This document shows, piece after piece, positions 6,642 to 12,061 of a DNA stretch of 12,061 bases. Position numbers and translations under genes: made by a program. Numbering within the stretch: the first letter of the stretch is position 1; each line of letters opens with the position of its first letter. The notes beneath the pieces are model-generated. The model saw nothing but the letters and a program-made list of their open reading frames with translations, ran no database searches and was not told the origin of the DNA. The DNA comes from an uncultured Bacteroidales bacterium (lineage in GTDB: Bacteria > Bacteroidota > Bacteroidia > Bacteroidales > UBA932): positions 1-12,061 of the forward strand of contig CAJOJC010000082.1 in the NCBI GenBank assembly GCA_905234775.1. The letters run 5' to 3'.

Positions 6642-7733
6642 TTACAAAATAATCACGTCAATATAAAGATGAATCAGGCTATGATGCGGATCATTTGTGT
6701 AAAGAGTGATTATTCCGAGATTGTCGCCGTCCGGTTTCATGCCGGCAGTATCCAGCTCGAACTCTAAAAGCGCCTTGGAACCGGCCTTGATGCTGTTAAC
6801 TGTCTTCAGCGGCTTGATCTTATCGCTGTTGTAGTCGATTTTGTAGATAGTGAGGGGAGTCTTACCGCCGTTCGCGATTTTGAAGGTCCCACGGACGGGG
6901 GTACCGGCCTCGCACGGGTCTGCCGCGAACGAGCCGTCGTATTCGGCCGCAGGGGCCGCCGCTTTCTGGGCGCCGCTCCAATAATCGAAATTCTCGCGGG
7001 TCGACGCCACGAACGCTATACTGCCTTCCTGCCTGATTCCATTGACGACCGGGGTCGCATAATACAGGTTTCGGCCCCACAGGCTGCGGTCGGCCGTGAC
7101 CGTTACCCCGAGCAGCGCCGTACTGTTGCCGGCGATCTTAAGCTCGGACGGAGTGAACGAGAGGAAGGGGGAGACGCAGTCGAAGCTGACCGTGATCTCT
7201 TTTTTCCCGACATTCGCCACCCTCAGTTCCATGCTCTTCTGTTCGCCCTGGCTGAGGTTGCCGATTTTAATCTCGGACTCACGAAGGCCGAACGGGCCGA
7301 ATTGGACGGTGTACGTCTCCTTCAAGGGCATTTTTTTCGGATGCACGACCCCGCGAAGGTGCAGGATCAGGGGCTTTCTCACGCCCACAAAACTGACGGT
7401 AAGGGTCTTGTCAAACGCATACGGGCCTTCGTCGTTCGAGTAGGTTGCCTCGATCGAGCCGCTCTCTCCGGGGGCAATCTGGCCGATGGTCCATTTCACG
7501 CCCGTGCAGCCGCATGAGCTGGCGACTGAGCGGATCATCACCGGCTCTTCGGAGACGTTGGTAACGGTAAAGCTGCAAGACAGCGGGCCGTCTTTGACCG
7601 TCACGTCTCCCCAGTCATGGACCGTTTTGTCGACGGAGACGATTCCGCCGAAACGGGTTTGGGCGAAGGCGCCGACGCAGAGGAAGAGGCCTGCCAGAAA
7701 TGCGAAGCTAGCTTTAAACATTGCCTTTGACAT
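6642..7733 (-). CDS. Exported DUF1573 protein with tandem Ig-like domains
   Basis: A 363-residue secreted or periplasmic protein, function unknown. Residues 1-24 form a signal peptide (FLAGLFLCVGAFA before QTRF). Residues about 30-130 are a DUF1573 domain: HDWGDVTVKDGPLSCSFTVTN, the family mark SSCGCT (72-77), IAPGESG and a terminal LHLRGVV strand. Residues about 140-363 look like further all-beta Ig-like domains ending DPHHSLIHLYIDVIIL. The ATG at 7733 is preferred: a GTG at 7751 in the same frame lies upstream of a consensus -7 box that would overlap its codons, and the signal peptide fits better. DUF1573 proteins are abundant in Bacteroidetes. Placement before parE suggests shared transcription, not a shared job. 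Confidence 0.87.
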   Translation of the reverse strand: MSKAMFKASFAFLAGLFLCVGAFAQTRFGGIVSVDKTVHDWGDVTVKDGPLSCSFTVTNVSEEPVMIRSVASSCGCTGVKWTIGQIAPGESGSIEATYSNDEGPYAFDKTLTVSFVGVRKPLILHLRGVVHPKKMPLKETYTVQFGPFGLRESEIKIGNLSQGEQKSMELRVANVGKKEITVSFDCVSPFLSFTPSELKIAGNSTALLGVTVTADRSLWGRNLYYATPVVNGIRQEGSIAFVASTRENFDYWSGAQKAAAPAAEYDGSFAADPCEAGTPVRGTFKIANGGKTPLTIYKIDYNSDKIKPLKTVNSIKAGSKALLEFELDTAGMKPDGDNLGIITLYTNDPHHSLIHLYIDVIIL

Positions 7734-7738
7734 AATTG

Positions 7739-7746
7739 CAAAGTTA
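7739..7746 (-). promoter_or_regulatory. -7 box of the DUF1573-parE-acyltransferase operon
   Basis: TAACTTTG on the minus strand (7746-7739) matches TAnnTTTG and ends 5 bases before the ATG at 7733, so the transcript is predicted to start almost at the ATG. A clear -33 TTTG is not seen. The box lies back to back with the ferredoxin promoter. Confidence 0.55.
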
Positions 7747-7758
7747 ACCACAAATTGT

Positions 7759-7766
7759 TACATTTG
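7759..7766 (+). promoter_or_regulatory. -7 box of the ferredoxin gene
   Basis: TACATTTG matches TAnnTTTG. Twenty bases upstream is ATTG (7735-7738), one base from the TTTG consensus. The expected start near 7773 gives a leader of about 24 bases before the ATG at 7797. The -33 element overlaps the -7 region of the opposite promoter, so the two probably compete. Confidence 0.6.
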
Positions 7767-7796
7767 CACCAGCGAAATTCTTAAACAACAAACATT

Positions 7797-7970
7797 ATGG
7801 CTTACAAAATCTCTGCCGACACCTGCGTCGCATGCGGAACATGCCAGGGTGAGTGCCCTACCGGCGCCATCAAAGAAGGCGATGTCTATAGCATCGATCC
7901 CGCTATCTGCATCGACTGCGGAACCTGCGCAGACGCTTGCCCTACCGGAGCAATCACTCCCGGCGAGTAG
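7797..7970 (+). CDS. 2[4Fe-4S] ferredoxin
   Basis: A 57-residue clostridial-type ferredoxin. Two CxxCxxCxxxCP motifs are complete: C10, C13, C16, C20 (CVACGTCQGECP) and C38, C41, C44, C48 (CIDCGTCADACP), each followed by TGAI. It is almost two copies of one half-domain. It would carry low-potential electrons in the cytoplasm, for example with pyruvate:ferredoxin oxidoreductase or a hydrogenase, in an anaerobe; the partner is not encoded here. It has its own promoter and terminator and is the only plus-strand gene in this part of the window. Start: the first ATG after the -7 box, with an open frame to the TAG. Confidence 0.96.
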   Translation: MAYKISADTCVACGTCQGECPTGAIKEGDVYSIDPAICIDCGTCADACPTGAITPGE

Positions 7971-8000
7971 TCCCGTAGACCTGAAGGCACAGGAACAAAG

Positions 8001-8026
8001 AAAGACCGGAATCCCGGCCTTTTTTT
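8001..8026 (+). terminator. Terminator after ferredoxin, possibly bidirectional
   Basis: The stem is CCGG/CCGG (8006-8009 with 8014-8017) around a 4-base loop, extended past one mismatch by G-C and A-T pairs (8001-8004 with 8019-8022), followed by a run of seven T (8020-8026). It sits between the convergent ferredoxin and acyltransferase genes, one base from the stop codon of the latter. The opposite strand also has a T-rich tail, so it may stop both transcripts. Confidence 0.82.
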
Positions 8027-8027
8027 G

Positions 8028-8981
8028 TTATCTGAACAGTTGGTAGAAGAAGTTCGGAGCGATCCAGAAAAATAGGATCAGCGCGATTGCTCCCCACCAG
8101 GGCAGGAATACAAATCCGAGAACTCCGTAGATTATCGTAAATAGGATTGTTCCTATCAAGCGGCAGGCGTACCTGACGGTATTTGACCAGGCCTTATCCT
8201 TGACCTTGTACTTTACGATAGCCTCAGAGGTAATCCATATAGGGCAGGAAAGCAGAATCGCAGAAAGGATTATAGGAGAGAATACAATGCTGAGAAGCCA
8301 CTTAAGTATCATCAACCATAGAGGATCCTCTTTTGTGTCGGGCTTAATTACCAGTTCCTGGATTGCTTCGTGGAGTTTCTCGCTTCTTTCCTTGGGAGGG
8401 AGAGCCATAATCTCATCCGCAGGAATCGCCTTTCCATACCTTATATATATATCGGGCTTCGGTCTGTAGAAATCCGAGTAACTGAGACCGATAGGAACGA
8501 CATAGACCTTTTTATCGGTCTTTTCCTGGGCGGCCTCTACGATACGGAATGCGCCGCTCTTGATAGGCTGGACTTCATATCCCGGGGTGTGTTTGCCTTC
8601 GGGGAAGACGCAGAAGGGGACACCGGCTATCGCGCATTCGGCGGCTTCGTCGAAAACGGCGAAGTCTTTTTTCACCTCTGCGAGACCGTCGCGGAAACGG
8701 GCCATGGGGACCATCCTGAGCCAGTTCAGAAGCGCTGCAATTTTTGGATTGCGGAAGATATCTGCGCGGGCGCCGAAAGCGGTAGGGCGGTGAGTTCCCT
8801 GGAGAACTACCAGCGCATCCAGAAGGGTATTACAGTGGTTGGGGGTAAGAATGAGGACCCCGTCTTTAGGAAGATCGCTCTTCCCCGAGGTCCTCATTTT
8901 TCTAAACATTCTTCTTGTACAAGCATCCACCGGGAAGCGGAGGATGTTGTAGAGAATGCTTTCCGAGTGGATTTTCGCCAT
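8028..8981 (-). CDS. Membrane-anchored PlsC-type acyltransferase (HX5D form)
   Basis: A 317-residue glycerophosphate-acyltransferase-like membrane protein. The catalytic motif is NHCNTLLDAL with H49 and D55, an HX5D spacing as in the NHxNxLMDP-type branch, in place of the usual HX4D. Motif III reads FPEGKHT (126-132), not FPEGTR, and KSGAFRIVEAA (141-151) follows as expected. After residue 220 come about three hydrophobic segments (roughly 222-250, 274-294, 297-314), so the C-terminus is a membrane anchor. It starts 12 bases after the OmpA-like gene ends, so the two are probably co-transcribed, and loss of frame in the upstream gene could affect it. The acyl acceptor is unknown. Confidence 0.86.
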   Translation of the reverse strand: MAKIHSESILYNILRFPVDACTRRMFRKMRTSGKSDLPKDGVLILTPNHCNTLLDALVVLQGTHRPTAFGARADIFRNPKIAALLNWLRMVPMARFRDGLAEVKKDFAVFDEAAECAIAGVPFCVFPEGKHTPGYEVQPIKSGAFRIVEAAQEKTDKKVYVVPIGLSYSDFYRPKPDIYIRYGKAIPADEIMALPPKERSEKLHEAIQELVIKPDTKEDPLWLMILKWLLSIVFSPIILSAILLSCPIWITSEAIVKYKVKDKAWSNTVRYACRLIGTILFTIIYGVLGFVFLPWWGAIALILFFWIAPNFFYQLFR

Positions 8982-8993
8982 CGGACTATTCGA

Positions 8994-9299
8994 TTATTCT
9001 CCGAGTATTTCTGCAATACGAGGGTCGTCCTCGCGGGCCACGATAACGAAGGCGTTTCCGTCTTCTACCGCGATACCTGCATTGGAGTTGACGACTGACT
9101 CGCGAAGCTTACGGCTGTCTACGCCATTCTCCCTGATGAGGTGGAGCCTGACCTGAGAGACGCGCCTTACGCCGAGGTTGTAGGCAGTGACGCTGTCTTC
9201 GCTGTCCGGCGAGACGGGAGCGATCATAACGTATTTCGCATCGCCGTCGTAGGCCTTGATTTCCTTGGCGATTTTATCGAGCTGCTTGCGGGCTCCGTA
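8994..9299 (-). pseudogene. OmpA-like C-terminal domain segment
   Basis: An open frame reading YGARKQLDKIAKEIKAYDG, then VMIAPVSPDSEDSV, AYNLGVRRVSQVRLHLIREN, GVDSRKL and a final strand NAFVIVARED. The order (helix with LDKIA, strand, YNLxxxRRxxxVxxxL helix, GVDxxRL) is that of the OmpA C-terminal peptidoglycan-binding fold, although the usual GHTD segment is replaced by APVSPD, so peptidoglycan binding is uncertain. The only ATG in frame is at 9227, which would lose the first helix, so this is a fragment and not a free gene. The real junction is VV-N-Y, after removal of one base. Confidence 0.68.
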
Positions 9300-9660
9300 G
9301 TTACACGACGTAGATGAGGGTGCTTTCGGGCTCCATCGGAATAGGAACGGGAACGACTACGGTATCGATCTGGATCACAGGGTCTTTCTCGATAACGACT
9401 GTATCTATCTGGATCTCAGGATCGGAAGCCACGAAGACTGTGTCAACCTGAATCTGGGGATCAGAAGCTACGAATACAGTATCGATCTGGATCTGAGGAT
9501 CTGCAGCTACGAAAACGGTGTCTGTCTTTACCTCGGAAGGCACGAATACAGTGTCTGTCTTTACCTGAATCTCGGGCTCTGACTTGAGAAATACGGTATC
9601 TTTCTGAACCTTGACTACTTCGCGGTCGCGGTAACGGATTTCGATTTCCGGCTCGGACTG

Positions 9661-9843
9661 GACGTAGACCGTATCCACCAGGATGACGGGCTCTTTGTCG
9701 CGGTAAACTGTCTGGATCTGAACCTCAGGATCTGTAGCCACAAAGACTGTATCCTTGACGATGACGGGCTCTTTGTTCACATAGACGGTCCTGACCATAA
9801 TCTCGGGCTCGGAAGGGATGAAGATGGTATCTTTCTGAACTTC
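9661..9843 (-). repeat. Segmental duplication, second copy (partner 10051-10233)
   Basis: Second copy of the 61-codon block. Past its end the copies continue to match with a 2-codon length change (DREVVKVQKDTVFL in both). Confidence 0.85.
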
Positions 9844-10050
9844 TACCTGGACCTGGATTTCGGGCTCGGAAGGAACAAATACTGTGTCTTTCTGAACTTC
9901 AACCTGAACCTGAATTTCGGGCTCGGAAGGGATGTAGACTGTATCCTTGAGGACTTTTACCTGAACCTCGGGCTCAAGCTCTAAGAAGACGGTATCTTTC
10001 TGAACCTTAACCACTTCGCGATCGCTGTCAACAATCATGTCATCCTCGTC

Positions 10051-10233
10051 AACATAGACTGTATCAACAAGGATGACGGGTTCCTTGTCGCGGTAAACGG
10101 TCTGGATCTGAACCTCCGGATCGGTAGCGACAAAGACTGTATCTTTAACCACGATGGGCTCCTTGTTAACGTAGACGGTCCTGACCATGATCTCGGGCTC
10201 TGAGGGAACGAAGACCGTGTCTTTCTGGACTTC
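10051..10233 (-). repeat. Segmental duplication, first copy (partner 9661-9843)
   Basis: Sixty-one codons, from EVQKDTVFVPSEPEIMV through TVYVNKEP, DTVFVATDPEVQIQTVYRD and KEPVILVDTVYV, recur 390 bp further along at 9661-9843 with only four amino-acid changes (VF to IF, V to I before PSEP, IVV to VIV). Many third-base differences separate the copies, so the duplication is old while the protein is conserved. Confidence 0.85.
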
Positions 10234-10425
10234 GATCTGGACCTCGGGCTCCGTCTGGACGAAGACGGTGTCTGTCTGAACTTTGAGAACCAACTCGGGC
10301 TCGGAGAGGATGTAGACGGTATCCACCTGAACTACAGGCTCTACGGCGACAGAATCTACTGCATTAGTATTGAGGCTGTCTGAATAGACTGTCTTGACGA
10401 GGATCTCGGGCAGCGACTTGATGTA

Positions 10426-10467
10426 GACGGTGTCTGTCTGGACGAAGACGGTGTCTGTCTGGACGAA
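10426..10467 (-). repeat. Two perfect 21-bp tandem repeats in the coding repeat
   Basis: Positions 10426-10446 and 10447-10467 are identical on the plus strand (unit begins gacggtgtctgtctgg, ends acgaa) and a partial third copy follows. They encode the 7-residue unit DTVFVQT. Exact repetition here contrasts with the diverged repeats elsewhere and marks a site prone to slippage, though steps of 21 bp keep the frame. Confidence 0.88.
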
Positions 10468-10643
10468 GACGGTGTCTGCCTTAATGTAGACCGTGTCAGT
10501 CGGGGTCTTAACAGCTGCACCGGCCTCTACTACGTCGTAGATGGTGAGGGTGTCTACCTGATTGACCTTAAGGACTAAGGTATCGTGTACGATCTTCTCG
10601 ACCTCGACTTCCTTAGTCTCGGTAACGACGACGGTGTCTGTCT

Positions 10644-11321
10644 TTACCTTCTGCTTCTCCTTCTCGAGTTCCTTCTCGAGAGCGGCGATATTGTCTTTAT
10701 AGGTCTGGTGAGGATCCTTATCGTAGGTGCGTAGGTGCGGCCTTTTCCGAGACCGAACCTCAGACCAAGGCTGGCCTCAGGATAGACGGTAGGGTTGCGC
10801 AGAGGGTGATAAAGATTGACTCCTACGCGGCCGAAGAAGCTCGTATGTGCGGAAATACGGTCGCTGAGGTCAATACCTATAGACGGAAGCCAATAGTAGG
10901 CGGTTCCGGCAGTAGGGAACTCATTGACTATCTTTCCCAATCCGGCATAACCGGCGATGTGGAATCTTGTTCTGGCGCCTTCTTCCTCACCGAGGAAAAG
11001 GTTGGTGAGCTCGAGGAGTCCGAGGATACGGGCCTGGAGGTCAAAATCCTTTCCTGCGAAGATTTCATCGGCTCCGGCAGTATTGCGGCCGATGACGATG
11101 TTTCCGCCGGTATTGAGAGCGATTGCGGTATATGGTGAGAACCACCAACCTAACTCAAGCTGGCCTCCTGCATCGATGAATCTGAGGTTTAACGAGATCT
11201 GTGTGCCGCCGCCTACGGAGACGTAGAACTTGTCTGTTCTGACTGTCTCAGGGTTCTCTTTTGCGCCCGCAAAAAGTGTTGCGAGAACGCATAAAACGGC
11301 TGTTAGAATAGTCTTTTTCAC
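10644..11321 (-). CDS. N-terminal barrel segment of the OmpA-like protein
   Basis: As the sequence stands, this segment translates to 225 residues: signal peptide 1-20, then alternating hydrophobic strands typical of an 8-strand OMP barrel (FYVSVGGGTQISLNLRF, QLELGWWFSPYTAIALNTGG, FHIAGYAGLGKI, HTSFFGRVGVNLY, PEASLGLRFGLGKG). After residue 197 the 8-bp duplication throws it into a wrong frame, giving a basic tail (RRNSRRRSRR) that is an artefact of the shift and not a domain. The native frame continues with DKDPHQTYKDNIAALEKE. If expressed as is, it would be a barrel without its periplasmic part. Confidence 0.75.
   Translation of the reverse strand: MKKTILTAVLCVLATLFAGAKENPETVRTDKFYVSVGGGTQISLNLRFIDAGGQLELGWWFSPYTAIALNTGGNIVIGRNTAGADEIFAGKDFDLQARILGLLELTNLFLGEEEGARTRFHIAGYAGLGKIVNEFPTAGTAYYWLPSIGIDLSDRISAHTSFFGRVGVNLYHPLRNPTVYPEASLGLRFGLGKGRTYAPTIRILTRPIKTISPLSRRNSRRRSRR
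10723..10738. repeat. 8-bp tandem duplication that breaks the OmpA-like frame
   Basis: gtaggtgc occurs twice in a row (10723-10730 and 10731-10738). Removing one copy joins the barrel frame exactly to the repeat-stalk frame (633 bases from 11363 to the next codon, divisible by three). Confidence 0.92.
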
Positions 11322-11346
11322 TTCCAAGTGGTTTTGGTTCAGGCTA

Positions 11347-11354
11347 CAAATATA
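11347..11354 (-). promoter_or_regulatory. -7 box of the OmpA-like gene
   Basis: TATATTTG on the minus strand (11354-11347) gives an expected start near 11343 and a leader of about 20 bases before the GTG at 11321. It overlaps codons of the alternative ATG start at 11363, which argues against that start. No TTTG at -33. Confidence 0.6.
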
Positions 11355-11366
11355 AAAAATCATTCT

Positions 11367-11374
11367 TATATTTG
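11367..11374 (+). promoter_or_regulatory. -7 box of the LysR-type HTH gene
   Basis: TATATTTG on the plus strand ends 6 bases before the ATG at 11381, predicting a leaderless or nearly leaderless transcript. Only 12 bases separate it from the identical divergent box of the OmpA-like gene. Confidence 0.6.
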
Positions 11375-11380
11375 TACAGT

Positions 11381-11743
11381 ATGTTGGAAGAAGATTTCAG
11401 ATTGAGGGTTTTCGTGACCGTCTCCGAGCTCGGTGGTTTTTCGGCCGCCGCGCGCGAATTGGGCGTTAGCCAGTCCGCCGTGAGCCAGAACATCCAGGAG
11501 CTCGAGCGTCAGACAGGAACCGCCCTTTTCGAACGCACTAGAAACTCTCTTTCAATTACTCCCGCAGGCGAACTTCTTAAAAAGTACGCAGCTGAAATCC
11601 TCCACTGGTACGGCGCGGCAAATGACGCCCTGGATCCTGAAAAACAGGCCGAGGAACCCCTGGAAGTCCAGTTGAACAACTCTCAGACGGTCCAGATTTG
11701 GAGCACCGGCGGAGACCTTCACCTAAAACTTAAAGAGAACTAA
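11381..11743 (+). CDS. Stand-alone LysR-type HTH regulator
   Basis: A 120-residue protein containing only the winged HTH of the LysR family: FRLRVFVTVSELGGFSAAAR, GVSQSAVSQNIQELERQTG (29-47), LFERTRNSLSITPAGELL (49-66). A typical LysR regulator has about 300 residues with a periplasmic-binding-like effector domain; here the coding region ends after a short strand-rich tail (VQLNNSQTVQIWSTGGDLHLKL). The ORF ends in a normal TAA, 17 bases before a lipoprotein gene, so it may be a genuine short form and not a fragment. The ATG at 11381 is preferred to an in-frame TTG at 11372 inside the -7 box. It is divergent from the OmpA-like gene and could regulate it or the lipoprotein. Confidence 0.85.
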   Translation: MLEEDFRLRVFVTVSELGGFSAAARELGVSQSAVSQNIQELERQTGTALFERTRNSLSITPAGELLKKYAAEILHWYGAANDALDPEKQAEEPLEVQLNNSQTVQIWSTGGDLHLKLKEN

Positions 11744-11760
11744 TCCAATCATGAAATACT

Positions 11761-12061
11761 ATGAAAACTTCAAGAATCACCCTGGCGGCCTTCGCGGCTG
11801 CCTGCGCCCTGCTGATCGGCTCGTGCGCCTCATCCAGAAAAATTGATCGTATCCGCTCTTCGGCCCAGACCGCGTCGCTCGCGTTGCCTTCGATGAGCGA
11901 GGAAAAAGTGAACCAAATCCGGGAGACTAAGGTCGAGGACCTGGTGGTCAGCGATGACGACGGCCGCCGGATGCACATAATGAACGCCGTGCGCGACGAG
12001 CAGACCGGCGAAATGGTGGCGACCGAACAGCTCAACGCGGCGATTCTGGTAGCACGCTTCC
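11761..12061 (+). CDS. Lipoprotein, N-terminal part
   Basis: The first 100 residues of a lipoprotein that runs off the window. A basic start (MKTSR), a hydrophobic core and a lipobox IGSC (C22) show export and lipidation; CASSRKIDRIRSS follows. The visible mature part is charged and includes VEDLVVSDDDGRRMHIMNAV and TGEMVATEQLNAAILVARF. An upstream ATG at 11751 is in another frame. It sits 17 bases after the LysR-type gene, probably in one operon. From memory it resembles the start of large Bacteroidales envelope lipoproteins, but I cannot name a family with confidence. Confidence 0.82.
   Translation, partial: MKTSRITLAAFAAACALLIGSCASSRKIDRIRSSAQTASLALPSMSEEKVNQIRETKVEDLVVSDDDGRRMHIMNAVRDEQTGEMVATEQLNAAILVARF

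Larger units (their letters stand above)
9352..10638 (-). repeat. Coding repeat array, DTV[FY]V units
   Basis: Starts of the DTV[FY]V-like strands are spaced exactly 13 codons (39 bp) apart in three runs, of 5, 5 and 5 units, near positions 10221-10065, 9831-9675 and 9522-9366. Spacings of 17-24 codons separate some other units, and 7-codon units lie at the 5' end of the coding strand. Consensus: D-T-V-F-V-x-S-[ED]-P-E-[IV]-x-[VI]. Confidence 0.85.
9301..10722 (-). pseudogene. Repeat-stalk segment of the OmpA-like gene
   Basis: An open frame of 473 codons with no stop from the duplication to the TAA at 9303-9301. It has no ATG; its first GTG is at 10326, so a gene finder would call only 341 residues. 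The reading starts with a charged helix (AALEKELEKEKQK), then over twenty copies of D-T-V-[FY]-[VIL] strands, each followed by a [SA][ED]PE[IV]-type acidic turn. It ends IPMEPESTLIYVV, just before the stop caused by the second shift. Acidic and proline-rich with no cysteine, consistent with a rigid periplasmic or surface spacer. Confidence 0.72.
8994..11321 (-). pseudogene. OmpA-like envelope protein with DTVFV repeat stalk, broken by two frameshifts
   Basis: Three adjacent open segments make one gene if an 8-bp tandem duplication (10723-10738) and one extra base near 9303 are removed; the repaired protein has 772 residues. It has a signal peptide (1-20), an outer-membrane beta-barrel-like region (to about 197), a short charged coiled coil (about 200-225), a long D-T-V-[FY]-V repeat stalk (about 227-660) and an OmpA-like C-terminal domain (about 665-772). 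The GTG at 11321 is the chosen start: it opens a good signal peptide (MKKTILTAVLCVLATLFAGA), and the ATG at 11363 lies upstream of the -7 box. The likely role is linking outer membrane to peptidoglycan across a long spacer. Whether the breaks are true mutation, phase variation or assembly error is open. Each segment is described separately. Confidence 0.78.

Noticed and set aside
7739..7797. The ferredoxin and DUF1573 genes as a functional redox pair.
   Set aside because: They are divergent, one is cytoplasmic and the other exported; shared promoter space alone does not support a common role.
8370..9098. A 242-codon plus-strand open frame.
   Set aside because: Antisense to the membrane acyltransferase and the OmpA-like C-terminus; composition is not protein-like.
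9352..10638. CRISPR-like array, because of regular short repeats.
   Set aside because: The 39-bp periodicity lies in a reading frame, repeats vary at third bases, and there are no unique spacers between constant repeats.
10644..10720. Arginine-rich C-terminal tail of the barrel ORF as a nucleic-acid-binding tail.
   Set aside because: It disappears when one 8-bp copy is removed and the frame then matches the repeat stalk; the tail is an out-of-frame reading.
10644..11363. ATG at 11363 as the start of the OmpA-like protein.
   Set aside because: It precedes the -7 box and adds residues before the signal peptide; the GTG at 11321 fits better.

Overview
The window reads as chromosomal DNA of a Bacteroidales bacterium of moderate, slightly GC-leaning composition, probably gut-associated. 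Support: the start of a SusC-type TonB-dependent transporter, a DUF1573 protein, a Bacteroidetes-type ParE, an OmpA-like protein with a long D-T-V-[FY]-V repeat region, and promoters matching the Bacteroidetes sigma-ABfr pattern (-7 TAnnTTTG, sometimes with -33 TTTG) instead of E. coli-type boxes. Genus cannot be fixed from this sequence alone.

Layout. Positions 1-2699 (minus strand) hold a carbohydrate-use cluster, read right to left: a cellobiose/mannobiose 2-epimerase, an AraC-family regulator, and the N-terminus of a SusC-like transporter with its own well-formed promoter. Positions 2717-3985 hold the ribosomal operon rpsF-rpsR-rplI with a strong promoter and a rho-independent terminator. 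Positions 3991-4154 are an inverted-repeat intergenic element. Positions 4154-7733 (minus) are a DUF1573 exported protein, parE (topoisomerase IV subunit B) and a small PlsC-type acyltransferase, probably co-transcribed. A 57-residue two-cluster ferredoxin (7797-7970, plus) is divergent from the DUF1573 gene.

Positions 8028-11321 (minus) hold a second acyltransferase, with C-terminal membrane segments, and upstream of it a large OmpA-like cell-envelope gene. That gene is broken in the sequence as given. An exact 8-bp tandem duplication and a later 1-base shift split it into a beta-barrel part, a repeat stalk and an OmpA-like C-terminal domain. Repairing both restores one 772-residue frame. 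Positions 11381-12061 (plus) hold a stand-alone LysR-type HTH protein and the start of a lipoprotein, divergent from the OmpA-like gene across an extremely compact promoter region.

The most noteworthy points are the doubly disrupted OmpA-like gene, its 13-residue-period repeat stalk with an internal 390-bp duplication, the inverted-repeat element next to the rpsF promoter, and several -7 boxes so close to start codons that leaderless transcripts are likely. I found no CRISPR array, tRNA, rRNA, transposase or convincing new defence system.
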